Source: Ascoidea tarda (nom. inval.)
Taxonomy: Eukaryota > Ascomycota > Saccharomycetes > Ascoideales > Ascoideaceae
Length of the DNA: 21,397 nucleotides
Assembly (NCBI GenBank): GCA_030560485.1
Contig: JAKTTS010000264.1
Coordinates: 1 to 21,397 of the forward strand
Direction of reading: 5' to 3'
The notes beneath the pieces are model-generated. The model worked only from the letters and a program-made list of their open reading frames with translations. It was not told the DNA's origin and made no database searches. This document shows, piece after piece, positions 8,931-18,128 of the stretch (positions are counted from its first letter, which is position 1; each line of letters begins with the position of its first letter). Both the position numbers and the translations under genes were made by a program.

Positions 8931-10943
8931 ATGTCTTTTGGTCAACTGTCTCAATCCACCACATTGCGCCAGAAACAGGTGGCTTCTCTTGAGCGAATGC
9001 TAAATCTCAACCAGGTTCCATCAATAACTACAGTCACAGATGATTCCAACTCAAGGAGCGATGTAATATGGAAAGTGTTGATTTTGGATTCAAAGTCCAC
9101 TGCAATTGTATCTTCCATATTGAGAGTCAATGACCTATTGAAATCAGGAATAACAATGCATTATTCAATAAACTCAGTGAGATCTCCCTTGCCTGATGTT
9201 CCTGTGATTTATTTTATTGAACCATTAAAATCAAATATTGATTTAATAATTGAAGATCTAAAATCTGAAAAATACTCGGAATTCTATATCAATTTCACCA
9301 GCAACTTACCACGAAACTTGTTGGAGTATTTTGCTAATTTGGTCTCTCTAACCAACAAATCCTTTAAAATTAAACAAGTTTTTGACCAATATTTGAATTA
9401 TTTAGTAACAGAGCCAAACTTGTTCTCCTTGAACTTGCCCAATACTTACTCTCTTTTAAATAACCCCAAAACCAACGAAGATCAAATTAATTTGATAACT
9501 GAACAAATTTCAAATGGCTTGTTTAATACTATCCTAACTTTAAATTCGATTCCAATTATAAGAGCCCCTAGAGGTGGTCCAGCTGAATTTATTGCTCAAA
9601 GCTTAGACTCAAAATTGAAAGATCATGTTATTAATGCAAAGCTATCAAATAATTCTTCAATATCTTCAAACAGACCAGTTTTGATACTACTAGACAGAAA
9701 TTTTGATCTTGCTTCAATGTTTGCTCATTCGTGGATTTATCAATGTATGGTATTTGATATCTTCAAGCTAGAAAGAAACACTATAACTATAACAAAAAAC
9801 GACGAAAAAAATCCAGATAAAATAATTACAACCAAATATGATATCGATTCTTCTGACTTCTTTTGGAATTCAAATTCTCAAATTCCATTTCCAGATGCAG
9901 TGGAAAATGTTGAAAAAGAATTGAATAACTATAAAATCGAAGCCAAGGAACTAACAAATAAAACAGGTGGAATATCTTCTTTGAATGAAATTAGTAATCA
10001 GAATTCTGATCAATATGATACTCAACAAATTCAATTAGCAGTCAAAAAACTACCTTATTTGACAAAGAAAAAACAAATTATTGATATGCATATGAACATT
10101 CTAGCTTCATTGTTAAAGGAACTAGAATCAAAACATTTAGATTTCTATTTTGAAGTGGAGCAAAATATAAATGATCCCAAAATTAGACAAGATTTCCTAA
10201 ATAAATTATCAGAAAACCCAGACAATAAAGAAATCTTAAATGATAAATTAAGAACTTATTTGTTTCTATATTTGTTATGTGATTTGCCCGTTGATTTTGC
10301 AATAAAAGTAGAAAAGATATTAACAGATTTAAATTGTGATTTAAGTCCCTTGAATTATATCAAAAGAGCAAAAGATGTTATCAAATTAGCCACTTTTCAA
10401 CTGAATGATTCCACAAATTTCAATAGTAACAAATCTGCAAATAACTCTCAGCAGAAAACTTCTAACTTCTCTGGTTTATCTTCAAGACTATTTGGTTTAG
10501 CTGAGGGAACAGGTGTGGGCTCAATCATTTCAAACTTACAAAAACTATTGCCTGAAAAAAATCAAATTCCAATAACAAATATTGTAGAATCAATAATGGA
10601 TCCCTCAAAATCTACATCAACAACTTTAAACACCACAGATGACTATCTATATTTTGACCCTCTAATTATTAGAGGAACACAATCAAAAACACCAAAAAGG
10701 AATGTCTATAATCTAGGAATTACATTTGTGGTTGGAGATGGAAATTACTTGGAATACCAAAACTTGCAAGAATGGTGTAATAATGTTTCCAACATCAATT
10801 CATCCAGTCTCAATTCTGCAAGTACCACCAATAAATTAGGAGGAAAAAATGTCATATATGGTAGTACCAATATTGTAACCCCCAAAGAGTTCTTGAAAGA
10901 GTGTTCTAGTTTAGTCGAAACAGCTTCATCCGCTTCTAAATAA
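8931..10943 (+). CDS. SLY1: Sly1, Sec1/Munc18 protein of ER-Golgi fusion
   Basis: This is a full-length Sec1/Munc18-family protein that binds the syntaxin Sed5 and promotes SNARE assembly in ER-Golgi and intra-Golgi traffic. Similarity to S. cerevisiae Sly1 (666 residues) runs end to end: WKVLILDSKSTA, RSPLPDVP, YSEFYINFTSNLPRNLLE, the hallmark LLDRNFDLASMFAHSWIYQC (9688-9747), KKLPYLTKKK, and near the end LPEKNQIPITN, SIMDPSKS, GNYLEYQNLQEW and VIYGST. I choose the ATG at 8931 (MSFGQLSQ, 670 residues) over the in-frame ATG at 8916 because the family begins shortly before the LRxxQ segment and the extra five residues have no counterpart. A Ser/Asn-rich stretch near 10420-10500 corresponds to the flexible regulatory loop of Sly1. 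A second low-complexity insert (INSSSLNSASTTNK) lies near the C-terminus. No intron is needed. Confidence 0.97.
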   Translation: MSFGQLSQSTTLRQKQVASLERMLNLNQVPSITTVTDDSNSRSDVIWKVLILDSKSTAIVSSILRVNDLLKSGITMHYSINSVRSPLPDVPVIYFIEPLKSNIDLIIEDLKSEKYSEFYINFTSNLPRNLLEYFANLVSLTNKSFKIKQVFDQYLNYLVTEPNLFSLNLPNTYSLLNNPKTNEDQINLITEQISNGLFNTILTLNSIPIIRAPRGGPAEFIAQSLDSKLKDHVINAKLSNNSSISSNRPVLILLDRNFDLASMFAHSWIYQCMVFDIFKLERNTITITKNDEKNPDKIITTKYDIDSSDFFWNSNSQIPFPDAVENVEKELNNYKIEAKELTNKTGGISSLNEISNQNSDQYDTQQIQLAVKKLPYLTKKKQIIDMHMNILASLLKELESKHLDFYFEVEQNINDPKIRQDFLNKLSENPDNKEILNDKLRTYLFLYLLCDLPVDFAIKVEKILTDLNCDLSPLNYIKRAKDVIKLATFQLNDSTNFNSNKSANNSQQKTSNFSGLSSRLFGLAEGTGVGSIISNLQKLLPEKNQIPITNIVESIMDPSKSTSTTLNTTDDYLYFDPLIIRGTQSKTPKRNVYNLGITFVVGDGNYLEYQNLQEWCNNVSNINSSSLNSASTTNKLGGKNVIYGSTNIVTPKEFLKECSSLVETASSASK

Positions 10944-11304
10944 ATAAATAATCTAATTTTTTTTTTCTATCTAATAGGTTTTTGTCTCATCAAAATGGTT
11001 TTTGTGTAACGTTCTTGTTTTTAAAGTTCTTGAAAAGTGCTCTTTGCGAGAGATCGCTTTTTGAGGCTTGGATGGGCTCTTGAATTATTAAATACATCCC
11101 GATATAATGAATATCAAAGCTGGTTTTACGCCCATCATTTACGTGGATTAATTATTTCACAGATATATTATAAACAAACAGCTGACCAGTTATTTTTGGT
11201 ATTCAAATTGTGCCCAATTAAAATGGTTATAAACATCTGTGCTTGAAATATGATATCTCGTTAAGAACCTATAAAAGTGCTTTTCAATTTAACCTATTTA
11301 TTTA
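10944..11304. other. Intergenic: SLY1 3' region
   Basis: This 361-bp AT-rich gap starts with TAAATAAATAA and a poly-T run, fitting SLY1 3' end formation. A 69-codon frame at 11037-11246 begins with GTG and has no family features. I see nothing else here. Confidence 0.55.
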
Positions 11305-12500
11305 AAACTATACTGCTCATCGACCATAGTGATATCTTTTTCATCAGGATGAAATTTTCCAACTCCGAACCAAGACTCATAATAGATTTTTAAATTTTTT
11401 AATTCCGAAAATTTGAATATTAGATAAATTATGAATTTTGATATGCGATTTTCCTTTAAAGTTTTCGAAAAGTGATAATAAATTTCTGCCCGAATCAAGA
11501 GTTTCTAATTGTGCAGAATCAAGTAAATTTTCAAATATCTGAATGTTGTTATTTCCCGTATATAATCCTTTTAATTTGGCAAAATATTTAAGATTTTCCA
11601 GTATGCTAATATTGTTGTTTGCAAAAAATCTAATAATTTCAAATTTCCAAGTTGTTTACAGTGTGCAGTTTTTGAGATGCAATTAGTTGATAGCAATTCA
11701 ATTTCCAAATTTTTTAACTTATCTAAATTTGTTGGAGTTGTAATATTATTGAGTGATAAATGTAGCTCTTTTAATGAGTACAAATTTTCAAAGTTTTTTA
11801 CTGTTATTTAATAAATTGAATGTTTCCAATGCTTGCAATCATCTTCAATTTTCAATTTTTTGTATTTGGTTAAATAACATGTTCAATTAATTTACTGATT
11901 TGATTCGATGAATATTTTCAATTTTCATAATTTTGTTGATACAGAAATATAATTGTTCTAGGTTTTTGAAATTTTCTATCTTCAAAGTATTATTGGATTT
12001 CAAATTCAATGCCATCAAATTATCCATCGATATTTCAAAATTAGATATCTGATTTTAATAGCATTTATGATTTTCATGGAGGAATCCCTAGCTTCAGGTT
12101 CAACTTTCATAATTTCCCAGTTTGATAAACTCATATTGTCCAACTTTAGCTAATTAGATAGCTACAGAAAATACAAATAATGAGAATGATAAAATCAAAG
12201 TGTTTTCAATTTGCGAAGGTGATTTGAAAGTTTAAACCATTTTGTACCACTTCTCTATCTAACTATTTTTTTAAAATAGTTCATAGTTGTCGGATCTCCA
12301 AGAAACTTTAGATTTAAATTGTTAAAATGTAATTATAATATTTTCATCCAATTCGAGAATTGCGAAAGTCATGATTTTTAATTGATAATCAACTTAAATG
12401 TAAAAATTCTTGTTTTGGAAAAAAACATAATGTATGAAGTGATCAAAGTTTATAAAATTAATTTATCAAAATTCATAAATCGAAATTTCATGGCTGGAGA
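11298..12500 (-). pseudogene. Decayed leucine-rich-repeat gene, SDS22-type repeats
   Basis: Read on the minus strand, this stretch gives successive fragments of 22-residue SDS22-type leucine-rich repeats, scattered over frames and broken by stops. At 12000-11889 one frame reads LKIENFKNLEQLYFCINKI then MKIENIHRIK. At about 11810-11571 another reads FENLYSLKELHLSLNNI followed by NLDKLKNLEI. The next repeats (about 11628-11390) continue in a shifted frame with NNNISILENLKYFAKL. A last open piece (11498-11298) ends FHPDEKDITMVDEQYSFK at a stop. Upstream, 12500-12020 gives weaker Leu-rich fragments such as NLKFLGDPTTMNYFKK. There are at least three frame changes and several internal stops, so this is a host gene relic and not a spliced gene. 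The repeat class is clear, but the parent gene (SDS22 itself or another LRR family) is not. Confidence 0.75.
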
Positions 12501-12548
12501 TTTGAACAATCTCATTGAAGATTCAAATTATTTTCTATTGTTAAAATT

Positions 12549-12840
12549 TTGATTTACCCGCCTTGGTTAACGAAGAAGTGGCGGAAACAGTACAGACCGA
12601 GTCTAGATATCCGGGCGCTTTGCAACAATTGGTACTTTCCTTCTCAATGCTTTTTTTTTGGTAAATCTGCTTGTTTGTTTAGATTGACGAACAATCGTAG
12701 AGCCCGCAGGCTCCTACAGCGTGCATCCCCAACCCCAGTCTGAGGTCTATAAGGCACTGGACCTCAATCTAGAGTTTATCCAGTTCCGAGCAGAATTTTT
12801 GTATCATGTGATATTTGCCGGTTGTTCAATTTTTTTCTGA
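12549..12840. other. GC-richer hairpin-bearing island, function unknown
   Basis: By hand count, 12541-12840 is about 43% G+C, well above its AT-rich flanks. It carries three short inverted repeats: CCGCC (12558-12562) with GGCGG (12580-12584); GTAGAGCC (12697-12704) with GGCTCCTAC (12709-12717), closed by a CGCA loop with one bulged base; and TGAGGTC (12741-12747) with GACCTCA (12760-12766). An internal T-run sits at about 12651-12659. A 64-codon frame with no ATG covers part of it. It could be a structured RNA gene, a promoter or a relic. I recognise no known RNA family. Confidence 0.4.
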
Positions 12841-13302
12841 GTTGTGTTTACTCGTTTTATCCTATAGTACTCTTCTATTATATGCCCACCAAGTTGCTTC
12901 GTCAATAGTAATTGAATTGCTTCAACCTTTCAAACCATTTTTACAGATTGAAGGCAGATAATGGCTCGTATTCACCTCATGAACCTATTAACAAATGAAC
13001 ATAACAGGGCTGTGATCCAACCCAGTAAAAAAACCTAAAAATTAGGGAAGGTTGCAAGCGTTGGACTTGCCCAATTTATCAGATAACGAGAACAAAGTAA
13101 TTGGCAACACTGAAAATTCATGTTTAAAAGAAACAGATCTATGACTGTATAATCCCAACTTTAAGCACAACAGGTAGGTTGGAGACCTTCTTCCTCTTTA
13201 CTAAATAATAACATTATCAAAAATAGCAACTTATTCAGTTCGACTTTAATCTCCTCCTCAAGTTCAAAATCAAACAGTAACTAATCCCCAAACTATTTTA
13301 AG
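12841..13302. other. Upstream region of the ATG-less gene
   Basis: This interval contains short ATG frames at 12961 (25 codons) and 13120 (10 codons). The 13120 frame could supply a short first exon to the downstream gene, splicing at GTATAA (13147) to AG (13301-13302). Otherwise it reads as AT-rich promoter or 5' leader. No RNA gene was recognised. Confidence 0.4.
13147..13302 (+). other. Candidate intron joining a small 5' exon to the hypothetical gene
   Basis: The downstream frame is open from 13285 but lacks an ATG before its conserved-looking N-terminus. The only AG between the in-frame stop (13282) and the TTG at 13315 is at 13301-13302, leaving a phase-0 exon from 13303. A small exon starting at the ATG 13120 ends in phase 0 at 13146 before GTATAA. 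Branch-like sequences TACTAAAT (13199) and AACTAAT (about 13278) lie inside. The 5' site is weak against the yeast consensus GTATGT, so this is only a hypothesis. Confidence 0.3.
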
Positions 13303-14121
13303 AATAAAAAAAATTTGAACCCCTTTAACGACTTTATAAATAATGATCAACTATTAAAAGAACTAGGCCCAGATATCTTTTGGTGGGATCATTTGTCTTT
13401 TGATTTTGATAATTTTGATAATCATGATAATTTATCAAGAACTACCTCAAATCAATTTCCAAATTCAATTGACAACGAGATAAACCATCAATGCAAATCG
13501 TCAATTAATGTTCTACTAACAAACTTATTTTTGATTAACAACAATACCAATAATTCTGCAACAATTAGTAACGATACCAGCAACAACAACAACAACAACA
13601 ACAACAATAAAAATAATAACGATAGTATCAAAATCGATCATCTTAATCATACTCAACACAACTTGAGCTCAAATATAAATGATGATATCGAATCTGTGAT
13701 TCCCTTTTCTCAAATTGACCGCCAAGCTGAAATAATTTTTATCTGTTTATCCATGCTAAAATCAAAAGAAAATGTCCTATTAAAATTAGAAGAATCAGAA
13801 ATCAAAGAATATCTAAACCAAACATCCCCATTCCTTACTAAAAAACTCAAGCAAAAACACAAACATAGACTAAAACATCTTCAGAACAACAGAAACCTTT
13901 CAAGAACAAGTATCAATGGAGAATACCCACTAGAAAAAGTTAAAACGCATACCAAAAGTAATGGACATCTAACAATTAACACAAGAAAATATTTTAAATC
14001 CAAGCCAATTCCAATGAATATCATCGATAAAACATTCACTGATATTGACGACGTTATCAACGATGCTGGCGAACTATGGAGAACCTGGCTTTTGAACGAA
14101 ATGAACGAAGATGAGTCTTGA
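13303..14121 (+). CDS. Hypothetical protein, main exon; start not resolved
   Basis: The frame is open from 13285 to the TGA at 14119-14121. The first ATG inside it is about 150 codons in, after well-formed protein sequence, so a normal ATG start is missing. I infer a spliced 5' exon or, less likely, a TTG start at 13315. I do not recognise the family. Visible features are an aromatic/acidic N-terminal segment (LLKELGPDIFWWDHLSFDFD), a poly-Asn tract from CAA/AAC repeats (about 13580-13620), a helical middle (AEIIFICLSMLKSKENVLLKLEE), a basic stretch (KKLKQKHKHRLKHLQ) that could bind nucleic acid or direct nuclear import, and a conserved-looking C-terminus (IDDVINDAGELWRTWLLNEM). It is convergent with RRN6, with stops 33 bp apart. 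Codon use and amino-acid bias match its neighbours. Confidence 0.65.
   Translation, partial: NKKNLNPFNDFINNDQLLKELGPDIFWWDHLSFDFDNFDNHDNLSRTTSNQFPNSIDNEINHQCKSSINVLLTNLFLINNNTNNSATISNDTSNNNNNNNNNKNNNDSIKIDHLNHTQHNLSSNINDDIESVIPFSQIDRQAEIIFICLSMLKSKENVLLKLEESEIKEYLNQTSPFLTKKLKQKHKHRLKHLQNNRNLSRTSINGEYPLEKVKTHTKSNGHLTINTRKYFKSKPIPMNIIDKTFTDIDDVINDAGELWRTWLLNEMNEDES
13579..13620 (+). repeat. (CAA/AAC)n repeat, poly-Asn
   Basis: A run of AAC codons with a few AAT codons encodes nine consecutive Asn and then further Asn after one Lys, inside the hypothetical protein. It is of the same type as the Asn runs in the RGS gene. Confidence 0.9.
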
Positions 14122-14154
14122 CAGAATTTAACCATTTTTAGACCCTTACGAAAA

Positions 14155-17100
14155 TCACCTACTTTGTTTTTTAAACAATTTACTACTATCGTTTAGCATA
14201 CTCTCGAAGAAATTATCGTTACTCTCATCATTATTTTCTTCGCCCTCATCCCGAAAATCAACTAAAGTTCTTATTCTAGGCGGTAGAGTTATTGGCTTAT
14301 GCTTACTTGTTTTAATAATAACATACTCATCGTTCTCGGGAATATTTTCACTTCCTTTACCAACGTTTATAAGAGACAACCCAATTTCAATCAAAAGCCT
14401 TTTAAAATGTGTATCATAAATTGAAAATGTTTTCAGAATCTCTTTAAAATTCCATATATGAGATAGATGACAAAAAAGGGATTGAAATAACGAATTATTT
14501 TCTCTTATGGAATAATTAAAAACAATATTATTAAATCCCATATTGTTAATAATTTCCAGGTTTTTACGATTGATTTTTTCAGATAATAACTGAATAGTAG
14601 AATCCCATTTCTCCAAATCATAAAACGAAACAATACTAGAATACTCATCATTACTCATCAACAAATCAATAATATTGCTAAAAAAGTAATCCTTATTTTC
14701 CAAAATATTACTGTTCAATGGTATCCCATTGGGTCTTGACGAACTGTTCATGTGTGCAAGTTGATTTCCAAGCAAAAACGAGCCATTATCATATTGATCC
14801 ATGATAAAAGAGGAGTTTATATGGCCATCTGTTTCCTGATCTGACTCTTCGTTTTTAAAAATTTCAAGCTTTTCCTTCTTTGGGCTAATTGAATTTAGAA
14901 TAATATCACCAAGCCTATCGCCTAATTCCGAATAATTTGCATCATTTGGCCTATCAAGATGAAACAACTTTTGATACAATTTCTTATTTTCTTTGCATTT
15001 TCCAAGTACTTTAAAAAAGGGAACTGTTTTATGTCCTCTCGAGATAATTGCTCTATTCACACTGAATAAATTAATTTTTCGAATAGGCGAGGAAGTGCCA
15101 GATTTAGGAGAGGGACAAAAGGAAGAGTTATAAACTGAAGAAAATGGCGAATCTATTCTATAGTTAAAAATGCCCGAATCAAAATTGTTATACATAGAAA
15201 AAGCATTATTTGAACTAAGCATATCTTTGTATTTCGATATAATTAAATTTGATGAGGTAGAATATAAAGTTCTGGTAATTTCCAATTGATTTGAGATTTG
15301 AAACAATGCAAAATATCGTTTAGTAGGCTTCGTGGATGGCCTATTTTTATCGAAGTTGTTCCTTGAATTGTTTGGTTTTTCAACTTCACCTTGAATGCTA
15401 TCATTCTTATCACTATCATCATCATCATCATCATTATCAGTCTCTGAATCGCTTGATTCACTGTCAGAAGAATCCGATAAACCTGTGCTTTCATTATCAT
15501 TTCCTGGTTCCAATGTGAACATATTGTTGTCTTTTGCATGATCTTTATGAGGTAAAGTTGAATCATTGTGATTATCTATTTTTTTTGGATCTTCAACACT
15601 GTTGATCTGAGAAATGTATTCTTTAGCTGCATTTCTATCTGTTTCATTCTGAACAAGTTCAGAGACAGAATTGTGTTTGGAATTTTCACCCGAATTCACA
15701 AATTCATCGGAATTTGTTTTACGATCATTGAAAATTCCATCATCGTAATCGATTTCTGCATCTGAATCCAAAATAAATTCATTTGAAATAGGATTTTTAG
15801 GTGTTTTTAAATAATTAAATTTGCCATTTTTTCTGAATTTTCTTTTTAATATATTCTGGTAACGTGGTTCAGAGCTATTTAACTTGGAAACTTCAATTAA
15901 TTGACTAGATTTAACAATTAAGTTCAAATTGGAAATGATATAAAAGGGTTGATTAATCAATTGAAATAAATCAGTCGATGCGCTCCTGCAAAATTCATAA
16001 ATAAAATTCAAAGAGTGGATCTGAGAATAAACTGTCAATAAAAAAACCATGTCTGAATCTGCATTTTGTTTAATGTCAGCAATTGATAACTTAATAGAGA
16101 CATCGTCAGGGTCTAAAAAGTGTTTCCATGATACCAATCTTTTAAAAGCTGGCCGAAAAATGTATGAAGAATTATCAACCTTTTCATCATTTTTATTATT
16201 GTCTAAAAATTTCACAACTATCAACTCTTTGGAAGTTAACAAAAACGCAATTGAATTGTCAAACAGAGAAATTTGGAAATCTCTTAATTGAGACCAGTCT
16301 TCAAAATTCACCAAAATATCACTCACAGAATATTTTGTAAATAAATCAGATTGATAGATTGAATTCCGAGTTAGAATTATAATCTGGTTTTCGTTGTTTG
16401 GATTCCAATAAACTCTTTTCCAATTAGATAAACTTAAATTAAATTGTTTATTGTTGTCACTATCGTTGTCTAAATTATTCATATAAATTGAGCCAAACCA
16501 AAAATTATCATTTGAAATAATCGTTTGCAAATTATTTTTTCGAATTTCAAATATCTTCCAATTACCTTTAATGTCTATCGCAATAAACTGATCGGTATTT
16601 GATGGATTGAAATTAGCATAAGCAAATGAATAGTTCCCTGTTTTAAGCATATCTGTCTGATAATTTTCTTTATCGCTTTCATTACTTCTATTAACTTGAT
16701 TATCAATATTATTAGCATTTCCATTATTATCTCTAATTTCATTACTATTGCTATTATTATCATCACTGTTATCAGTTTTGACCGCATCAATATCACTAAC
16801 AATATTTTCATTCTTTTCACTTTTCTCATTATTTTGAAATTGATCTTGTTTTGGTTGATCATTGTTAGAATTGATTTCTGAAGCCGATAATTGACCAACT
16901 AACTCAACGGTAAACATTTTTTTTAAAGAAGCTGAATTATAACCAACTCTTAAGCTGAAAACAAAAATGACCATGTCTGTTCTTACCAACAAATAAGTCT
17001 TTTTGGGAAAGAAATTCAAAAGTGTTTCTATGTTATTACGGTTCAATCTTTGCTGTTTGTTGGGTTCAGAGTTGATAGGTTTATCCAATTGATATTTCAG

Positions 17101-17826
17101 TTTACTTTTTGAATTTTGTAGAGGAGTTATTAGTTGTTTTATCGAATGAGATAAGTTTATTATCTTTGGTTGGCTTAATCTCGGCACTCTCAATCTAAAT
17201 GGTTCGTTATTATTGGAATTGTCATTATTAATATCGTCATCCCCATTTTCAACTATTTCAAAATCAATATTTTGAGAGATATCGGTTTGATTTGAGCCCT
17301 GACTCAATGAAGATATCGATTCAGATCTGTAATTCAAACAAGATATATTTAAATAGGATGAAGAACTTCCTGAAACATAAAGTGTTAGCTGAAATCTATC
17401 CAATTTAATAAAAGTCATGTAATTATCAATCGTGGGATCATACAAGTAGTTGGAACTCAAATTTTTGGATTCTGAACTCAAATAGCTTAGAATGTTATCC
17501 GGCACATAAAAGTTACTATTTATTTTTGTTTCGTCGTTTGGATGGTTGATAGTTGGATTGATATTCAGAAGAAATAATTGGGGAGAGACCAATCTTTTAT
17601 TTGAAAACTGAATTTTATTGAGATCAATCTTATTTTTGTTATAGTTTATATCCTTTGGTTTGAACCAAGATCTATCCATTTTATCTTTAGACTTATGGCT
17701 GTGTTTATGGATGCTTTCTTTATCCTGAGCATTTTCATTCTCACTATCAAAGTCTTGAAGATAGTACCCATTTGAATCTATGCCATAACTTAGCTGAACA
17801 CCTAACCCAGATTTCGAAGGCCACAT
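14155..17826 (-). CDS. RRN6: Rrn6, core-factor subunit of RNA polymerase I initiation
   Basis: Rrn6 is the WD/beta-propeller-like subunit of yeast core factor (with Rrn7 and Rrn11), which binds the rDNA core promoter in the nucleolus and recruits Pol I. The central part aligns by eye with S. cerevisiae Rrn6: QFIAIDIKGNWKIFEI (about residues 412-427), NWKRVYWNP, WSQLRDFQIS, LLTSKELIVVK, RLVSWKHFLDPDD (about 563-575), VFLLTVYSQIH and SASTDLFQLI. The N-terminus also has the LGVQLSYG segment seen near the start of Rrn6. At 1223 residues it is far longer than the roughly 894 of S. cerevisiae. The extra length is mostly Asn/Asp/Ser-rich inserts (about 340-390 and 690-830), including a run of Asp codons near 795. 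The C-terminal part is helical, as expected, and ends basic (KLFKKQSR). The ATG at 17824-17826 (MWPSKSGLG) is the natural start. It is divergent from PYP1 and convergent with the hypothetical gene. Confidence 0.9.
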   Translation of the reverse strand: MWPSKSGLGVQLSYGIDSNGYYLQDFDSENENAQDKESIHKHSHKSKDKMDRSWFKPKDINYNKNKIDLNKIQFSNKRLVSPQLFLLNINPTINHPNDETKINSNFYVPDNILSYLSSESKNLSSNYLYDPTIDNYMTFIKLDRFQLTLYVSGSSSSYLNISCLNYRSESISSLSQGSNQTDISQNIDFEIVENGDDDINNDNSNNNEPFRLRVPRLSQPKIINLSHSIKQLITPLQNSKSKLKYQLDKPINSEPNKQQRLNRNNIETLLNFFPKKTYLLVRTDMVIFVFSLRVGYNSASLKKMFTVELVGQLSASEINSNNDQPKQDQFQNNEKSEKNENIVSDIDAVKTDNSDDNNSNSNEIRDNNGNANNIDNQVNRSNESDKENYQTDMLKTGNYSFAYANFNPSNTDQFIAIDIKGNWKIFEIRKNNLQTIISNDNFWFGSIYMNNLDNDSDNNKQFNLSLSNWKRVYWNPNNENQIIILTRNSIYQSDLFTKYSVSDILVNFEDWSQLRDFQISLFDNSIAFLLTSKELIVVKFLDNNKNDEKVDNSSYIFRPAFKRLVSWKHFLDPDDVSIKLSIADIKQNADSDMVFLLTVYSQIHSLNFIYEFCRSASTDLFQLINQPFYIISNLNLIVKSSQLIEVSKLNSSEPRYQNILKRKFRKNGKFNYLKTPKNPISNEFILDSDAEIDYDDGIFNDRKTNSDEFVNSGENSKHNSVSELVQNETDRNAAKEYISQINSVEDPKKIDNHNDSTLPHKDHAKDNNMFTLEPGNDNESTGLSDSSDSESSDSETDNDDDDDDSDKNDSIQGEVEKPNNSRNNFDKNRPSTKPTKRYFALFQISNQLEITRTLYSTSSNLIISKYKDMLSSNNAFSMYNNFDSGIFNYRIDSPFSSVYNSSFCPSPKSGTSSPIRKINLFSVNRAIISRGHKTVPFFKVLGKCKENKKLYQKLFHLDRPNDANYSELGDRLGDIILNSISPKKEKLEIFKNEESDQETDGHINSSFIMDQYDNGSFLLGNQLAHMNSSSRPNGIPLNSNILENKDYFFSNIIDLLMSNDEYSSIVSFYDLEKWDSTIQLLSEKINRKNLEIINNMGFNNIVFNYSIRENNSLFQSLFCHLSHIWNFKEILKTFSIYDTHFKRLLIEIGLSLINVGKGSENIPENDEYVIIKTSKHKPITLPPRIRTLVDFRDEGEENNDESNDNFFESMLNDSSKLFKKQSR
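15410..15440. repeat. (ATC)n repeat, poly-Asp in RRN6
   Basis: A short run of ATC/ATT triplets encodes consecutive Asp on the minus strand, in the middle of a Ser/Asp/Glu-rich acidic insert of Rrn6. The insert resembles casein-kinase-2-type acidic serine clusters, but that is inference. Confidence 0.75.
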
Positions 17827-18077
17827 TTATCGTAGAAGATTCATCTGGTGTAAAAAACAGAGCAATGACAGGCAATAGTAGAATATATAATCCACCAGTT
17901 TTCAGTCTGCTTTGAAGTTATTTCCCATCAGCCAATGAAAAACATGTCCCAAAACGGCACTCGGGACAGCCCCATTGTGTCCTTGTGTGTCCCAATCTGA
18001 GCTTTTAAGAACCCTATATGCAGCCCTAGGGCTCTACAATGCAATGACGTGATCAGACTGACTAACGAACAGCTTCC

Positions 18078-18106
18078 CGACCTTCGTAGCGACCTTCTTA
18101 GCGTCC
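18078..18106 (+). repeat. 12-bp tandem repeat CGACCTTCGTAG
   Basis: CGACCTTCGTAG (18078-18089) is followed directly by CGACCTTCTTAG (18090-18101) and a partial third copy, CGTCC. It lies about 135-160 bp upstream of the PYP1 ATG. Confidence 0.8.
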
Positions 18107-18128
18107 AATTCAACCCTAGAGCATCTTC

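Noticed and set aside
11037-11246. 69-codon plus-strand ORF downstream of SLY1
   Set aside because: It begins at GTG and not ATG, has no family pattern, and lies in AT-rich intergenic DNA.
12549-12743. 64-codon frame ending ASPTPV, considered as a coding exon or relic of a mobile element
   Set aside because: It has no ATG start, no recognisable domain and no repeats at its ends. The hairpins in the same stretch are a better reason to look at it.
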